From Pseudomonas koreensis (lineage in GTDB: Bacteria; Pseudomonadota; Gammaproteobacteria; Pseudomonadales; Pseudomonadaceae): DNA of 64,000 bases. Below the pieces are notes generated by a model. The model did no database searches. It was not told the origin of the DNA and was given only the letters and a program-made list of their open reading frames with translations. The stretch spans positions 682,001-746,000 of the forward strand of contig NZ_JAAQYM010000002.1 in the NCBI RefSeq assembly GCF_012986595.1, written 5' to 3'. The translations under genes were made by a program, and so were the position numbers. Of this stretch, positions 17,453 through 25,763 are shown in pieces. Each line of letters opens with the position of its first letter. The first letter of the stretch is position 1.

Positions 17453-19072
17453 ATGAGCCTGTCACTCCTGAGCCGCTACGCCTTCTTTGCCGTCTGCGTG
17501 ATTTTCACCCTCGCCAGCCTGCCTTTTCTTGAACACGACTGGCTGTGGCCGATCACCGCCGTGACCGCCGTGCTGAGCCTGCTCGGTGTGTTCGACCTGC
17601 TGCAGAGCCCGCACGCGGTGCGCCGCAACTACCCGATCCTGGGCAACATCCGCTATCTGGTCGAAGCGATCCGCCCGGAGATCCGCCAGTACCTCCTCGA
17701 ATCCGACAGCGACGCCCTGCCCTTCTCCCGCGCCCAGCGCTCGCTGGTCTATTCGCGAGCGAAGAACGAAACCGCCGACAAACCGTTCGGCACGCTGATC
17801 GACGTGTATCAGTCCGGCTTCGAATTCATCGGCCACTCGATGCGCCCGGCACCGTTGAGCGATCCGAGCAGTTTCCGCGTCACCGTCGGCGGCCCGCAGT
17901 GCACCCAGCCGTATTCGGCCTCGGTGTTCAACATCTCGGCGATGAGCTTCGGCTCGCTCAGCGCCAACGCCATCCGCGCGTTGAACCAGGGCGCCAAGCT
18001 CGGCAACTTCGCCCATGACACCGGCGAAGGCAGCATCAGCCCCTACCACCGTGAACACGGCGGCGACCTGACCTGGGAACTGGGCAGCGGCTACTTCGGC
18101 TGCCGCACCAGCGACGGCCGTTTCGACCCGGAGCGCTTCGCCACCCAGGCGCAGAACCCACAGGTGCGGATGATCGAAATCAAGATGAGCCAAGGCGCCA
18201 AACCGGGCCACGGCGGGATCCTGCCCAAACACAAGGTGACCCAGGAAATCGCTGACACCCGCGGCATCATGATGGGTGAAGACTGCGTCTCGCCGTCACG
18301 TCACAGCGCGTTTTCCACGCCGATCGAGATGATGCATTTCATCCAGCAACTGCGTGAACTGTCCGGCGGCAAACCGGTGGGTTTCAAGTTCTGCCTCGGT
18401 CATCCGTGGGAGTTCATGGGCATCGCCAAGGCCATGCTGGAAACCGGCATCCTGCCGGACTTCATTGTGGTCGACGGCAAGGAAGGCGGCACCGGCGCCG
18501 CACCGGTGGAGTTCACCGACCACATCGGCGTGCCGATGCGCGAAGGCCTGTTGTTCGTGCACAACACCCTGGTCGGCCTGAACCTGCGTGACAAGATCAA
18601 ACTCGGCGCCAGCGGCAAGATCGTCAGCGCCTTCGACATCGCCAGCGTGCTGGCCATCGGCGCCGACTGGGCCAATTCGGCACGCGGCTTCATGTTCGCC
18701 ATCGGCTGCATCCAGTCGCAAAGCTGCCACACCAACAAATGCCCGACCGGCGTCGCCACTCAGGACGCCCTGCGCCAACGCGCCCTCGTCGTCCCGGACA
18801 AGGCCCAGCGCGTTTACAACTTCCACCGCAACACGCTCAAGGCGCTGGCAGAAATGCTCGCCGCCGCCGGCCTTGAACACCCGTCGCAACTGTCGGCCAA
18901 GCACCTGGTGCGGCGCATGTCGGCGACCGAAATCAAACTGTTCTCGCAGCTGCATGTGTTTCTGAAACCGGGGGAATTGCTCACCGGGGAAGTGAATGGC
19001 GAGTTCTATTCGCGGATGTGGCAGATGGCGCGGGCGGACAGTTTTGAGCCACAGGAAGTGGCGGCGGCATGA
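17453..19072 (+). CDS. FMN-binding glutamate synthase-like membrane protein
   Basis: A 539-aa protein with one or two hydrophobic segments at the N-terminus (about 7-50) followed by the FMN/synthase domain of the large glutamate synthase subunit. Visible family features are SAMSFGSLSANAIRALNQGA, EIKMSQGAKPGHGGILPKHK, the catalytic-barrel stretch IVVDGKEGGTGAAPVEF, and a C-x5-C-x4-C set (CIQSQSCHTNKC) that binds a 3Fe-4S cluster in GltB. The N-terminal glutaminase domain and the beta-subunit partner are both absent, so it is not a normal GOGAT. Start: ATG behind AAGGA. It stands alone between repeats and the GtrA gene. Its electron donor and substrate are unknown. Confidence 0.9.
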   Translation: MSLSLLSRYAFFAVCVIFTLASLPFLEHDWLWPITAVTAVLSLLGVFDLLQSPHAVRRNYPILGNIRYLVEAIRPEIRQYLLESDSDALPFSRAQRSLVYSRAKNETADKPFGTLIDVYQSGFEFIGHSMRPAPLSDPSSFRVTVGGPQCTQPYSASVFNISAMSFGSLSANAIRALNQGAKLGNFAHDTGEGSISPYHREHGGDLTWELGSGYFGCRTSDGRFDPERFATQAQNPQVRMIEIKMSQGAKPGHGGILPKHKVTQEIADTRGIMMGEDCVSPSRHSAFSTPIEMMHFIQQLRELSGGKPVGFKFCLGHPWEFMGIAKAMLETGILPDFIVVDGKEGGTGAAPVEFTDHIGVPMREGLLFVHNTLVGLNLRDKIKLGASGKIVSAFDIASVLAIGADWANSARGFMFAIGCIQSQSCHTNKCPTGVATQDALRQRALVVPDKAQRVYNFHRNTLKALAEMLAAAGLEHPSQLSAKHLVRRMSATEIKLFSQLHVFLKPGELLTGEVNGEFYSRMWQMARADSFEPQEVAAA

Positions 19073-19108
19073 TGAGCGATGCGCCAGCCTGATCGACAGG
19101 CTGGCGCC

Positions 19109-19471
19109 TCAGGATCGTTGCTGGCGAAACAGCACGAAGCGGAAAAAGCAGTACCCCAACGTCAGGTTGAGCGCGGTAAACACCGTCACCGTCAGCAACC
19201 CATTCCAGCTGCGCGTATCGGCCATCGAGCCAATCGCGAAGCTTGCGCCCCCCATCCCACAGATAAACAGCAAATAGCCGAACACCGATGTCTTGCCGTC
19301 GAATGTGTAGAGCATATTCACGTAAATCGAAAAGGCCGCCGCCACACAAAAAGCAGCCAGATTGCTCGCGGCCTGACTCAGCCCGGCAGCACTGCACAGG
19401 ACAAAAAAAATCTGCCAGTGGATAAGTGCATCGGCAATTCCAATCACGGTCAGCGCAGGAAATCCCTTCAT
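19109..19471 (-). CDS. GtrA-like membrane protein
   Basis: Small inner-membrane protein of 120 aa with four hydrophobic segments, the layout of the GtrA family (lipid-linked sugar flipping or related roles). Typical features are the second-helix region with FSIYVNMLYTFDGK and the end FFRFVLFRQQ. No glycosyltransferase partner (GtrB) is adjacent. It is convergent with the glutamate synthase-like gene. The function in this setting is unknown. Confidence 0.85.
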   Translation of the reverse strand: MKGFPALTVIGIADALIHWQIFFVLCSAAGLSQAASNLAAFCVAAAFSIYVNMLYTFDGKTSVFGYLLFICGMGGASFAIGSMADTRSWNGLLTVTVFTALNLTLGYCFFRFVLFRQQRS

Positions 19472-19666
19472 AACGGTTCCTCGCCATGGCTTCGTCCGGC
19501 TGACGTTGAAACTAGGGCATGAACCTGCGGCGGTCTACTGTCAGAAATTACAGGTGCGCCTTGGATTGCGACGGACGGTCAGCTTTACCACTGCAACAAC
19601 CTGCCGCTTGCGGGGGTTAGTATCGCTCTTGCAGACCGGCGCTTGACGCACCTGCAGCCCCCATGA

Positions 19667-19698
19667 AAAAGCCCCGACCAATTGGCCGGGGCTTCTTT
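19667..19698. terminator. Rho-independent terminator
   Basis: The hairpin AAGCCCCGACC-AATT-GGCCGGGGCTT is flanked by A-rich sequence on the left and T-rich on the right. It lies 18 bases past the permease stop and would end that minus-strand transcript. The rest of 19472-19715 holds nothing I can name. Confidence 0.88.
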
Positions 19699-19715
19699 AT
19701 GAGCGCACGTTCAAT

Positions 19716-21134
19716 TTACGAAACCGAACGCACCGCACCTTGCGATTCACCGGTCGGCTGCAGCTTGAACACGTAGAACAACACGGTCAGCAGCACCAGG
19801 AACGCTGGCCCCACGTACAGCGCCACGCGGGTGTCCGGGAAGTACGCCATCAGGCCGACCACCAGCACCAGGAACGCCAGTGCGAAGTACGAACTGACCG
19901 GGTACAGCCACATCTTGTATTTCAGGCCGGCTCGTTCGCTGGCGCTCAGGCCTTTGCGGAATTTCAGTTGCGCCAGCAGGATCATCACCCAGGTCCAGAT
20001 CGCGCCGAAGGTGGCGATCGAGGTCACCCAGACGAAGACTTTCTCCGGCACCAGGTAGTTGAGCAGCACGCCGATCAGCAAGGCGAAAATCGACAGCAGC
20101 AAGGCCCGGCGTGGCACGCCGTTGGAGGTCTTGGCGAAGCCCGCCGGGGCCTGGCCGTTCTGCGCCAGGCTGTAGAGCATGCGCCCGGTGCTGAAGATGC
20201 CGCCGTTGCACGACGACAGCGCCGCGGTGATGACCACGAAGTTGATGATGCCGGCGGCGGTCTTGATCCCCAGACGCTCGAAGGTCATCACGAACGGACT
20301 GCCCTGGGTGCCGATTTCGTTCCATGGGTAGATCGACAGAATCACGAACAGCGCGCCCACGTAAAACAGCAGGATGCGCCAGAACACCGAGCCGATGGCG
20401 TCGGGAATGGTCTTCTGCGGGTTCTTCGCTTCACCGGCGGTCAGGCCGATCATCTCGACACCGAGGTAGGCGAACATGACCATCTGCAGCGACATCAGCA
20501 CACCGGTCACGCCGTTGGGCATGAAGCCGCCGTGGGCCCAGAGATTGGAAATCCCCAGCGCCACGCCGTCGTTGCCGAAACCGAACGCGATCACGCCGAT
20601 GCCGCCGATGACCATGGCGATGATGGTGACGATTTTGATCAAGGCGAACCAGAATTCGAACTCACCAAAGGCTTTTACCGCGATCAGATTGATCGAGCCC
20701 ATGCTGACCAGCGCCGCGAGCGCCCAGATCCAGCGCGGTACATCGGGGAACCAGATGCCCATGTACACGGCGACGGCGGTGATTTCCGCGACGCAGGTCA
20801 CCAGCCACAGGAACCAGTAGTTCCAGCCGGTGAGAAAGCCCGCGAGCGGGCCGAGGTAGTCCTGGGCGTAGCGGCTGAACGAGCCGGCCACCGGGTTGTG
20901 CACGGCCATTTCACCGAGGGCGCGCATGATGACCAGGATCGCCAGACCGCCGAGAATGTAGGACAGCATGATCGCCGGACCGGCCATTTCAATGGCCTTG
21001 GCCGAACCCAGGAACAGGCCGACACCGATACAGGCGCCGAGCGCCATCAGGCGGATATGCCGTTCACCGAGTTCGCGTTTGAGCGGGCCGCCGTGAGCGG
21101 TCTCGCCATGGGGCAGGTGATTGCCGACTGGCAT
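19716..21134 (-). CDS. Amino acid permease (AAT family, ProY/GabP-like)
   Basis: A 472-aa inner-membrane symporter with twelve predicted helices. The family signature starts at about residue 20 (RELGERHIRLMALGACIGVG, LFLGSA), with helix 3 GSFSRYAQDYLGPLAGFLTG and the loop EAKNPQKTIPDAIGSVFWRI. The ATG at 21134 is chosen since it gives the usual short cytoplasmic head; the open frame runs to 21254 without support. Proline, histidine or GABA-type amino acids are the usual substrates of close relatives; this cannot be settled by eye. It is transcribed alone and ends at a good terminator. Confidence 0.92.
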   Translation of the reverse strand: MPVGNHLPHGETAHGGPLKRELGERHIRLMALGACIGVGLFLGSAKAIEMAGPAIMLSYILGGLAILVIMRALGEMAVHNPVAGSFSRYAQDYLGPLAGFLTGWNYWFLWLVTCVAEITAVAVYMGIWFPDVPRWIWALAALVSMGSINLIAVKAFGEFEFWFALIKIVTIIAMVIGGIGVIAFGFGNDGVALGISNLWAHGGFMPNGVTGVLMSLQMVMFAYLGVEMIGLTAGEAKNPQKTIPDAIGSVFWRILLFYVGALFVILSIYPWNEIGTQGSPFVMTFERLGIKTAAGIINFVVITAALSSCNGGIFSTGRMLYSLAQNGQAPAGFAKTSNGVPRRALLLSIFALLIGVLLNYLVPEKVFVWVTSIATFGAIWTWVMILLAQLKFRKGLSASERAGLKYKMWLYPVSSYFALAFLVLVVGLMAYFPDTRVALYVGPAFLVLLTVLFYVFKLQPTGESQGAVRSVS

Positions 21135-21517
21135 AGGGATACAACCTCGTCTTGTTATTGGATATGACCACCGAGTATCGAAGCGTCGACCGATAGGCCT
21201 CAGCCTCCCGAAACCGCGCCAGCCTCGTGGGCAAACGCGTCTCGCAGGTCCCAACCTGCAAGATCAGCGGGGCGTGCAGTATAAAAAGCTTGTGACAGGG
21301 CTTTTCACTCTATAAACCACAACATTCAGCGGGAAGTCTGGGCAATAAGCCGGTTTACGGAGAGGCATTACCTGGACTCCGTAGGATTTTTCCCCACTAA
21401 AAAGGCCGGCGAGTATTGCACAGCGTTGGTGCATCGTCATGCCCCTGCGTGGGTGGAATTGCGTGGATGATAGCTCTAGCACAGCTGTTTCGATGAACTT
21501 GACTGTCTACTCCCCCC
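21135..21517. other. Intergenic region upstream of the permease
   Basis: These 383 bases hold no open frame I would support. The part around 21280-21330 is AT-rich (GTATAAAAAGCTTGTGACAG) and probably carries the minus-strand permease promoter. CTGGACTCCGTAGG and GGCATTACCTGG occur near 21365 without obvious pairing partners. Confidence 0.5.
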
Positions 21518-21650
21518 TGTGGCGAGGGAGCTTGCTCCCGCCCGGCTGCGCAGCAGCCGCAAAACCTCGGTACACGGTAATTCAGTTACACGGTGGTTAC
21601 AGGGATTGGGACCGCTACGCAGTCCAGCGGGAGCAAGCTCCCTCGCCACA
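21518..21650. repeat. REP-type inverted repeat left of the RAYT gene (copy 2)
   Basis: Same family as 17264 (TGTGGCGAGGGAGCTTGCTC outer arms). It lies 112 bases before the RAYT start and, with 22237-22384, forms a matched pair around the gene. Confidence 0.93.
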
Positions 21651-21762
21651 GAAGGCGCGACATCTGGATACTTTCAGAAACTTCGTACAGTCATCGCAGA
21701 CCCACCTCTTGAATGAGGCGACTAGCGTGAATCAGGATTGAAATCACAAAGGACGCGACGGA

Positions 21763-22221
21763 ATGCGTAAACATCTACATTCACATAGGCTACGCCGAGG
21801 GCGCTATTCGGAATCGGGGCGTGCCTATCTGATCACTGCAGTGGTGTATCAGCGCCGCAGGATATTCAGCGATTGGCAGGTAGGCCGTTTATTGGTAGCG
21901 GAGCTCAGGCGAGCTCATGATCAGCGATGGATCGACTCGATCGCCTGGGTGGTGATGCCTGATCACCTCCACTGGTTGGTCCAGCTGGAAGCAATGCACA
22001 TGGAAGGCCTGATGCAAGCGGTGAAGTCCCGAAGCACATTGTCGATCAATCGCGCCCTGAATCGAAAAGGCGCTTTCTGGCAAACCGGTTATCACGACCG
22101 CGCCATACGCGACGATGAGGACTTGAAGCCGTTTGCCCGTTACATCATCGCCAATCCGCTGCGGGCTGGCCTGGTGGAAAAAATTGGCGACTATCCACTT
22201 TGGGACGCCTGCTGGCTTTAA
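21763..22221 (+). mobile_element. REP-associated tyrosine transposase (RAYT)
   Basis: A 152-aa Y1-type transposase of the IS200/IS605-related group that is domesticated to act on REP sequences. The metal-binding HUH motif is in MPDHLHWLV. The candidate catalytic tyrosine lies in GYHDRAIRDDEDL or ARYIIANP; the family end LKPFARYIIANPLRAGLVE is typical. The N-terminus (RLRRGRYSESGRAYLITAVV) matches RAYTs as I know them. It is flanked on both sides by copies of the same REP family that also occurs at three other places in this window, so this protein probably spread them. The gene looks intact. No second transposase gene or target-site duplication is visible. Confidence 0.93.
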
Positions 22222-22236
22222 AGCTCCCGCTTCCCC

Positions 22237-22384
22237 TGTGGCGAGGGAGCTTGTCGAATCGTCGCACCGCCCCGTTCGGCGGCGAAGCCGTCGCAATACT
22301 CGCGCACGCTGTGTTTCAGACAAATTGCGACTACAGGGATTGGGACTGCTGCGCAGTCCAGCGGGAGCAAGCTCCCTCGCCACA
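22237..22384. repeat. REP-type inverted repeat right of the RAYT gene (copy 3)
   Basis: Outer arms as in the 17264 family, but the left inner arm is changed (GGGAGCTTGTCGAATCGTCG), carrying an extra hairpin CCGTTCGGCGGCGAAGCCG. It starts 16 bases after the RAYT stop. Confidence 0.9.
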
Positions 22385-22478
22385 GGTACAGTTTTGTTCA
22401 GACGATTGCCCCCGCACTTTTTCTTCCCCATCCCCAACCACCGTCTAAGCTTCAGTCAAGTCCGATCAATCTGCGTGA

Positions 22479-25400
22479 ATGGATCAATCGACTATGGGCG
22501 CTTTGTGGCAAACCGATTCGAGTAAAGCCGTGGTTCCGACTGAACGTGTGGATGAAGCGCCTATCTCCAAAAAAAAACGCCGCAACCGGCATGGCTGGAA
22601 GGCGTTCTGGTTATTGCTGGTGATAATCGCCATCGTGGTGGGGCTGGCCGCGAGCAAGGAGATGCGCACCTCGCGCTTTCAGTCCCGGGAGCTGAGCCAA
22701 TACGCCGCCTCACTCAAGTATCAGCTCGAACCCGGTCCCAGCGAAGCGATCCGCTACCCGGGCAACGGGCCGTTCGATCTGCGCCTGGGCTACAGCTCCC
22801 TCGATGAATTTTTGCCACGCCTGCTCAAGCGCGATTATGTGATCACCGAACAGACCCGGTTCTCCCCAGCGCTGCTCAGCTACACCGACAAAGGCCTGTT
22901 CGTGCCCTACTCGGAAAAAATCCAGGCCGGGCTGTCGATCACCGATTGCCGCGCCGCGCCGTTGTATCAGTACAAGTATCCGCAGCAGCTGTATGCGAGT
23001 TTTGCAGCGATCCCGCCAGTGGTGGTCAGCAGCCTGCTGTTTATCGAAAACCGCTTTCTGCTCGACCCCAGGCAACCGCTGGCCAACCCGGCGGTGGACT
23101 GGCCGCGCTTCGGCATGGCGGCGTGGTCGCAGGTGGCGAAACTGCTCCACCTGCCGGGGCAATCGGCCGGTGGCAGTACGCTGGCGACGCAACTGGAAAA
23201 GTACCGGCATTCGCCCGATGGCCTGACGGTGTCCGGCGCCGAAAAGATCCGCCAGATGATTTCCGCCAGCGTGCGCGCCTATCAACCCGGGCCGCAGACC
23301 CTCGGCGCCCGGCAGAACATCATTCGCGACTACCTCAACAGCGTGCCGCTCTCTGCCGTGCCGGGCCACGGTGAAGTGCACGGCATGGCCGAAGGCTTGC
23401 GGGTCTGGTACGGCAGCGATTTCAACAAGGCCAATGAACAGCTGAACAGCCCGGCCAGCGACCCGAAAACCATGGCCGACAAAGGCCTGGCCCTGCGCGA
23501 AATGCTCTCGCTGATGATCGCCCAGCGCCGCCCTTCGCATTACCTGACCAAGGGCCGTGAAGAACTTGCCGACCTCACCGACAGCCACCTGCGCCTGCTC
23601 AAACAGGGCGGCGTGATCGACAGCGCCCTGGCCGATGCCGCGCTGGCGAGCAAGGTCACTTACCGCGACTGGCAGACCCAGCCGACCATTCAGCCGATCG
23701 AAACCAACAAGGGCATCAGCGTCGCCCGCAGCCGTCTGGCGAGCATGCTCAATCGCCCGCTGTACGACCTCGACCGCCTCGACCTGTCGGCCACCAGCAC
23801 CCTGCAGGGCGATCTGCAGACCCAGGCCACCGAGTACTTGAAAAAACTTGCCGATCCCGGGTTTGCCGGGCAGATCGGGCTGATCGGCGAACGCCTGCTC
23901 ACCCCCACCAGCACCACCCAGGTGCGCTACAGCTTCACCCTGTTCGAGCTGACCCCGGACGGCTCACGGGTGCGCGTGCAGACTGACAGCACTGACCAGC
24001 CGTTCGACATCAACGAGGGCAGCAAACTGGAGCTCGGCTCGACGGCGAAGATGCGCGTGCTGACCACCTACCTGCAGATCATCTCCGAGCTGCACGACAA
24101 GTACGGCGCCATGAGCGTGCCGGAGCTGAAGAAAGTCGAGGTGCCGGATCAGGATCGCTTGAGCCAGTGGGTGATCGACTACCTGATCCAGAACAAGGAC
24201 CACGACCTGTCGAAAATGCTCGGCGCCGCACTCGACCGCAAATATTCGGCCAGCCCCGGCGAGGCGTTCTTCACCGGTGGCGGCCTGCACGTGTTCCACA
24301 ACTTTCGCAAGGAAGACAACGGCCGCATGCCGACCCTGCGCGATGCCCTGCGTGAGTCGATCAACCTGCCGTTCATTCGCCTGATGCGCGATGTGGTGCG
24401 CTACGTCACCTACTCCGGCCCCAACAGCAGCGCCGAATTGCTCAAGGATGATCGCGACCCGCGGCGTCAGGAATACCTGGCCAATTTTGCCGATCGCGAA
24501 GGCACTTCGTTCCTGCTCAAGTTCTGGAAGAAGTACAAGAACAAGGACACCCAGGCACGCCTCGACACGTTCCTCGACAGCATGCGCCCGACCCCGATCC
24601 GCATGGCCGCCGTGCACCGCTACCTGCTGCCCAACGCCAGCCAGGAAGACTTCAACAGCTTTGTGCGCGCGCACCTCAAAGGCGCCAAGCTTACTGAGAA
24701 GCTCACTGACGACCGCCTGATTCGGCTGTACGACGCCTACGGCCCGGGCACCTACGATCTGCCCGACCAGGGCTTCATTGCCAAGGTCCACCCGCTGGAC
24801 CTGTGGCTGATGGGCTACCTGCTGCACAACCCGGACGCCACCTTCACTCAGATCGTCAAGGCCAGCCAGTTCGAACGCCAGGAGGTTTACAGCTGGTTGT
24901 TCAAGAGCAAGCACAAGGGCGCTCGCGACAGTCGTATCCGCACCATGCTCGAGATCGAAGCGTTCCTCGAGATTCACCAGCGCTGGCAGAAAGTCGGCTA
25001 TCCGTTCGATCATCTGGTGCCCTCACTGGCCACCGCCATCGGCAGTTCCGGCGACCGCCCGGCGGCACTGGCCGAGCTGATCGGCACCATCCTCAACGAC
25101 GGCGTGCGCATGCCGACCCTGCGCATCGACAGCCTGCACTTTGCCGCCGACACACCGTATGAAACGCGCCTGACCAACGACCCGCATGTGGGCAAACGGG
25201 TCATGCCTTCGGAAGTCGCCACGGCGATGCGCGAGGCGCTGTCGCAAGTGGTGGACTCGGGTACAGCGAAGCGGGTCTCCGGCAGCTTCAAGACTGCCGA
25301 CGGCACACCTTTGGTGATGGGCGGCAAGACCGGTACCGGTGACAACCGCATTGAAGCCATCGGCTCCGGCGGACGCATCCTCAGTTCCAAGTCGATCAAC

Positions 25401-25610
25401 CGCACCGCGACCTTCGTGTTTTACATCGGCAACAACCATTTCGGCACGCTCACCGCCTTCGTCCCCGGGCGCTCGGCAGAGAACTTCAAGTTCACTTCGG
25501 CGCTCCCCGTGCAGGTGCTCAAAGGCATGGCGCCGATCCTCTCACCCTATCTGCAACCGGGCACCCACACCCTGTGCCAACCGCCGGAGACGGTGACGGC
25601 ACAGTTGTAA
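22479..25610 (+). CDS. Class A penicillin-binding protein (transglycosylase/transpeptidase)
   Basis: A peptidoglycan synthase of 1043 aa, longer than standard PBP1 types. A basic cytoplasmic head (KKKRRNRHGWK) is followed by one membrane helix at about 43-59 (WLLLVIIAIVVGLAA). The GT51 glycosyltransferase domain has its catalytic glutamate at E190 (LLFIENRFLL) and GGSTLATQLEKY shortly after. The transpeptidase part has S521 and K524 (GSTAKM) and the KTG box at 950 (GGKTGTG). The C-terminus is periplasmic. The start at 22479 lacks a clear ribosome site; an ATG at 22494 is equally possible. The next gene on the same strand, the NEL effector, begins 153 bases later. Its special role among Pseudomonas PBPs is unknown to me. 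Confidence 0.88.
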   Translation: MDQSTMGALWQTDSSKAVVPTERVDEAPISKKKRRNRHGWKAFWLLLVIIAIVVGLAASKEMRTSRFQSRELSQYAASLKYQLEPGPSEAIRYPGNGPFDLRLGYSSLDEFLPRLLKRDYVITEQTRFSPALLSYTDKGLFVPYSEKIQAGLSITDCRAAPLYQYKYPQQLYASFAAIPPVVVSSLLFIENRFLLDPRQPLANPAVDWPRFGMAAWSQVAKLLHLPGQSAGGSTLATQLEKYRHSPDGLTVSGAEKIRQMISASVRAYQPGPQTLGARQNIIRDYLNSVPLSAVPGHGEVHGMAEGLRVWYGSDFNKANEQLNSPASDPKTMADKGLALREMLSLMIAQRRPSHYLTKGREELADLTDSHLRLLKQGGVIDSALADAALASKVTYRDWQTQPTIQPIETNKGISVARSRLASMLNRPLYDLDRLDLSATSTLQGDLQTQATEYLKKLADPGFAGQIGLIGERLLTPTSTTQVRYSFTLFELTPDGSRVRVQTDSTDQPFDINEGSKLELGSTAKMRVLTTYLQIISELHDKYGAMSVPELKKVEVPDQDRLSQWVIDYLIQNKDHDLSKMLGAALDRKYSASPGEAFFTGGGLHVFHNFRKEDNGRMPTLRDALRESINLPFIRLMRDVVRYVTYSGPNSSAELLKDDRDPRRQEYLANFADREGTSFLLKFWKKYKNKDTQARLDTFLDSMRPTPIRMAAVHRYLLPNASQEDFNSFVRAHLKGAKLTEKLTDDRLIRLYDAYGPGTYDLPDQGFIAKVHPLDLWLMGYLLHNPDATFTQIVKASQFERQEVYSWLFKSKHKGARDSRIRTMLEIEAFLEIHQRWQKVGYPFDHLVPSLATAIGSSGDRPAALAELIGTILNDGVRMPTLRIDSLHFAADTPYETRLTNDPHVGKRVMPSEVATAMREALSQVVDSGTAKRVSGSFKTADGTPLVMGGKTGTGDNRIEAIGSGGRILSSKSINRTATFVFYIGNNHFGTLTAFVPGRSAENFKFTSALPVQVLKGMAPILSPYLQPGTHTLCQPPETVTAQL

Positions 25611-25763
25611 AAAACCGGGTGGTATTCCTGTATTTCTTAGCGTTGAAATGTGGGTGTTTCACCGCGCAAACCCGCCGCGTTTCAAACGGCTTTTTGCGCT
25701 TTTTTCGGGCAAGGCGCTTACCTAGTCTGATCGCTCCATTCTTGATCAACGGACGATCAGACC

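Noticed and set aside
21518..22384. A complete insertion sequence with terminal repeats
   Set aside because: The flanking elements are REP hairpins, not IS ends, and no target duplication is visible; RAYTs are usually single-copy residents.
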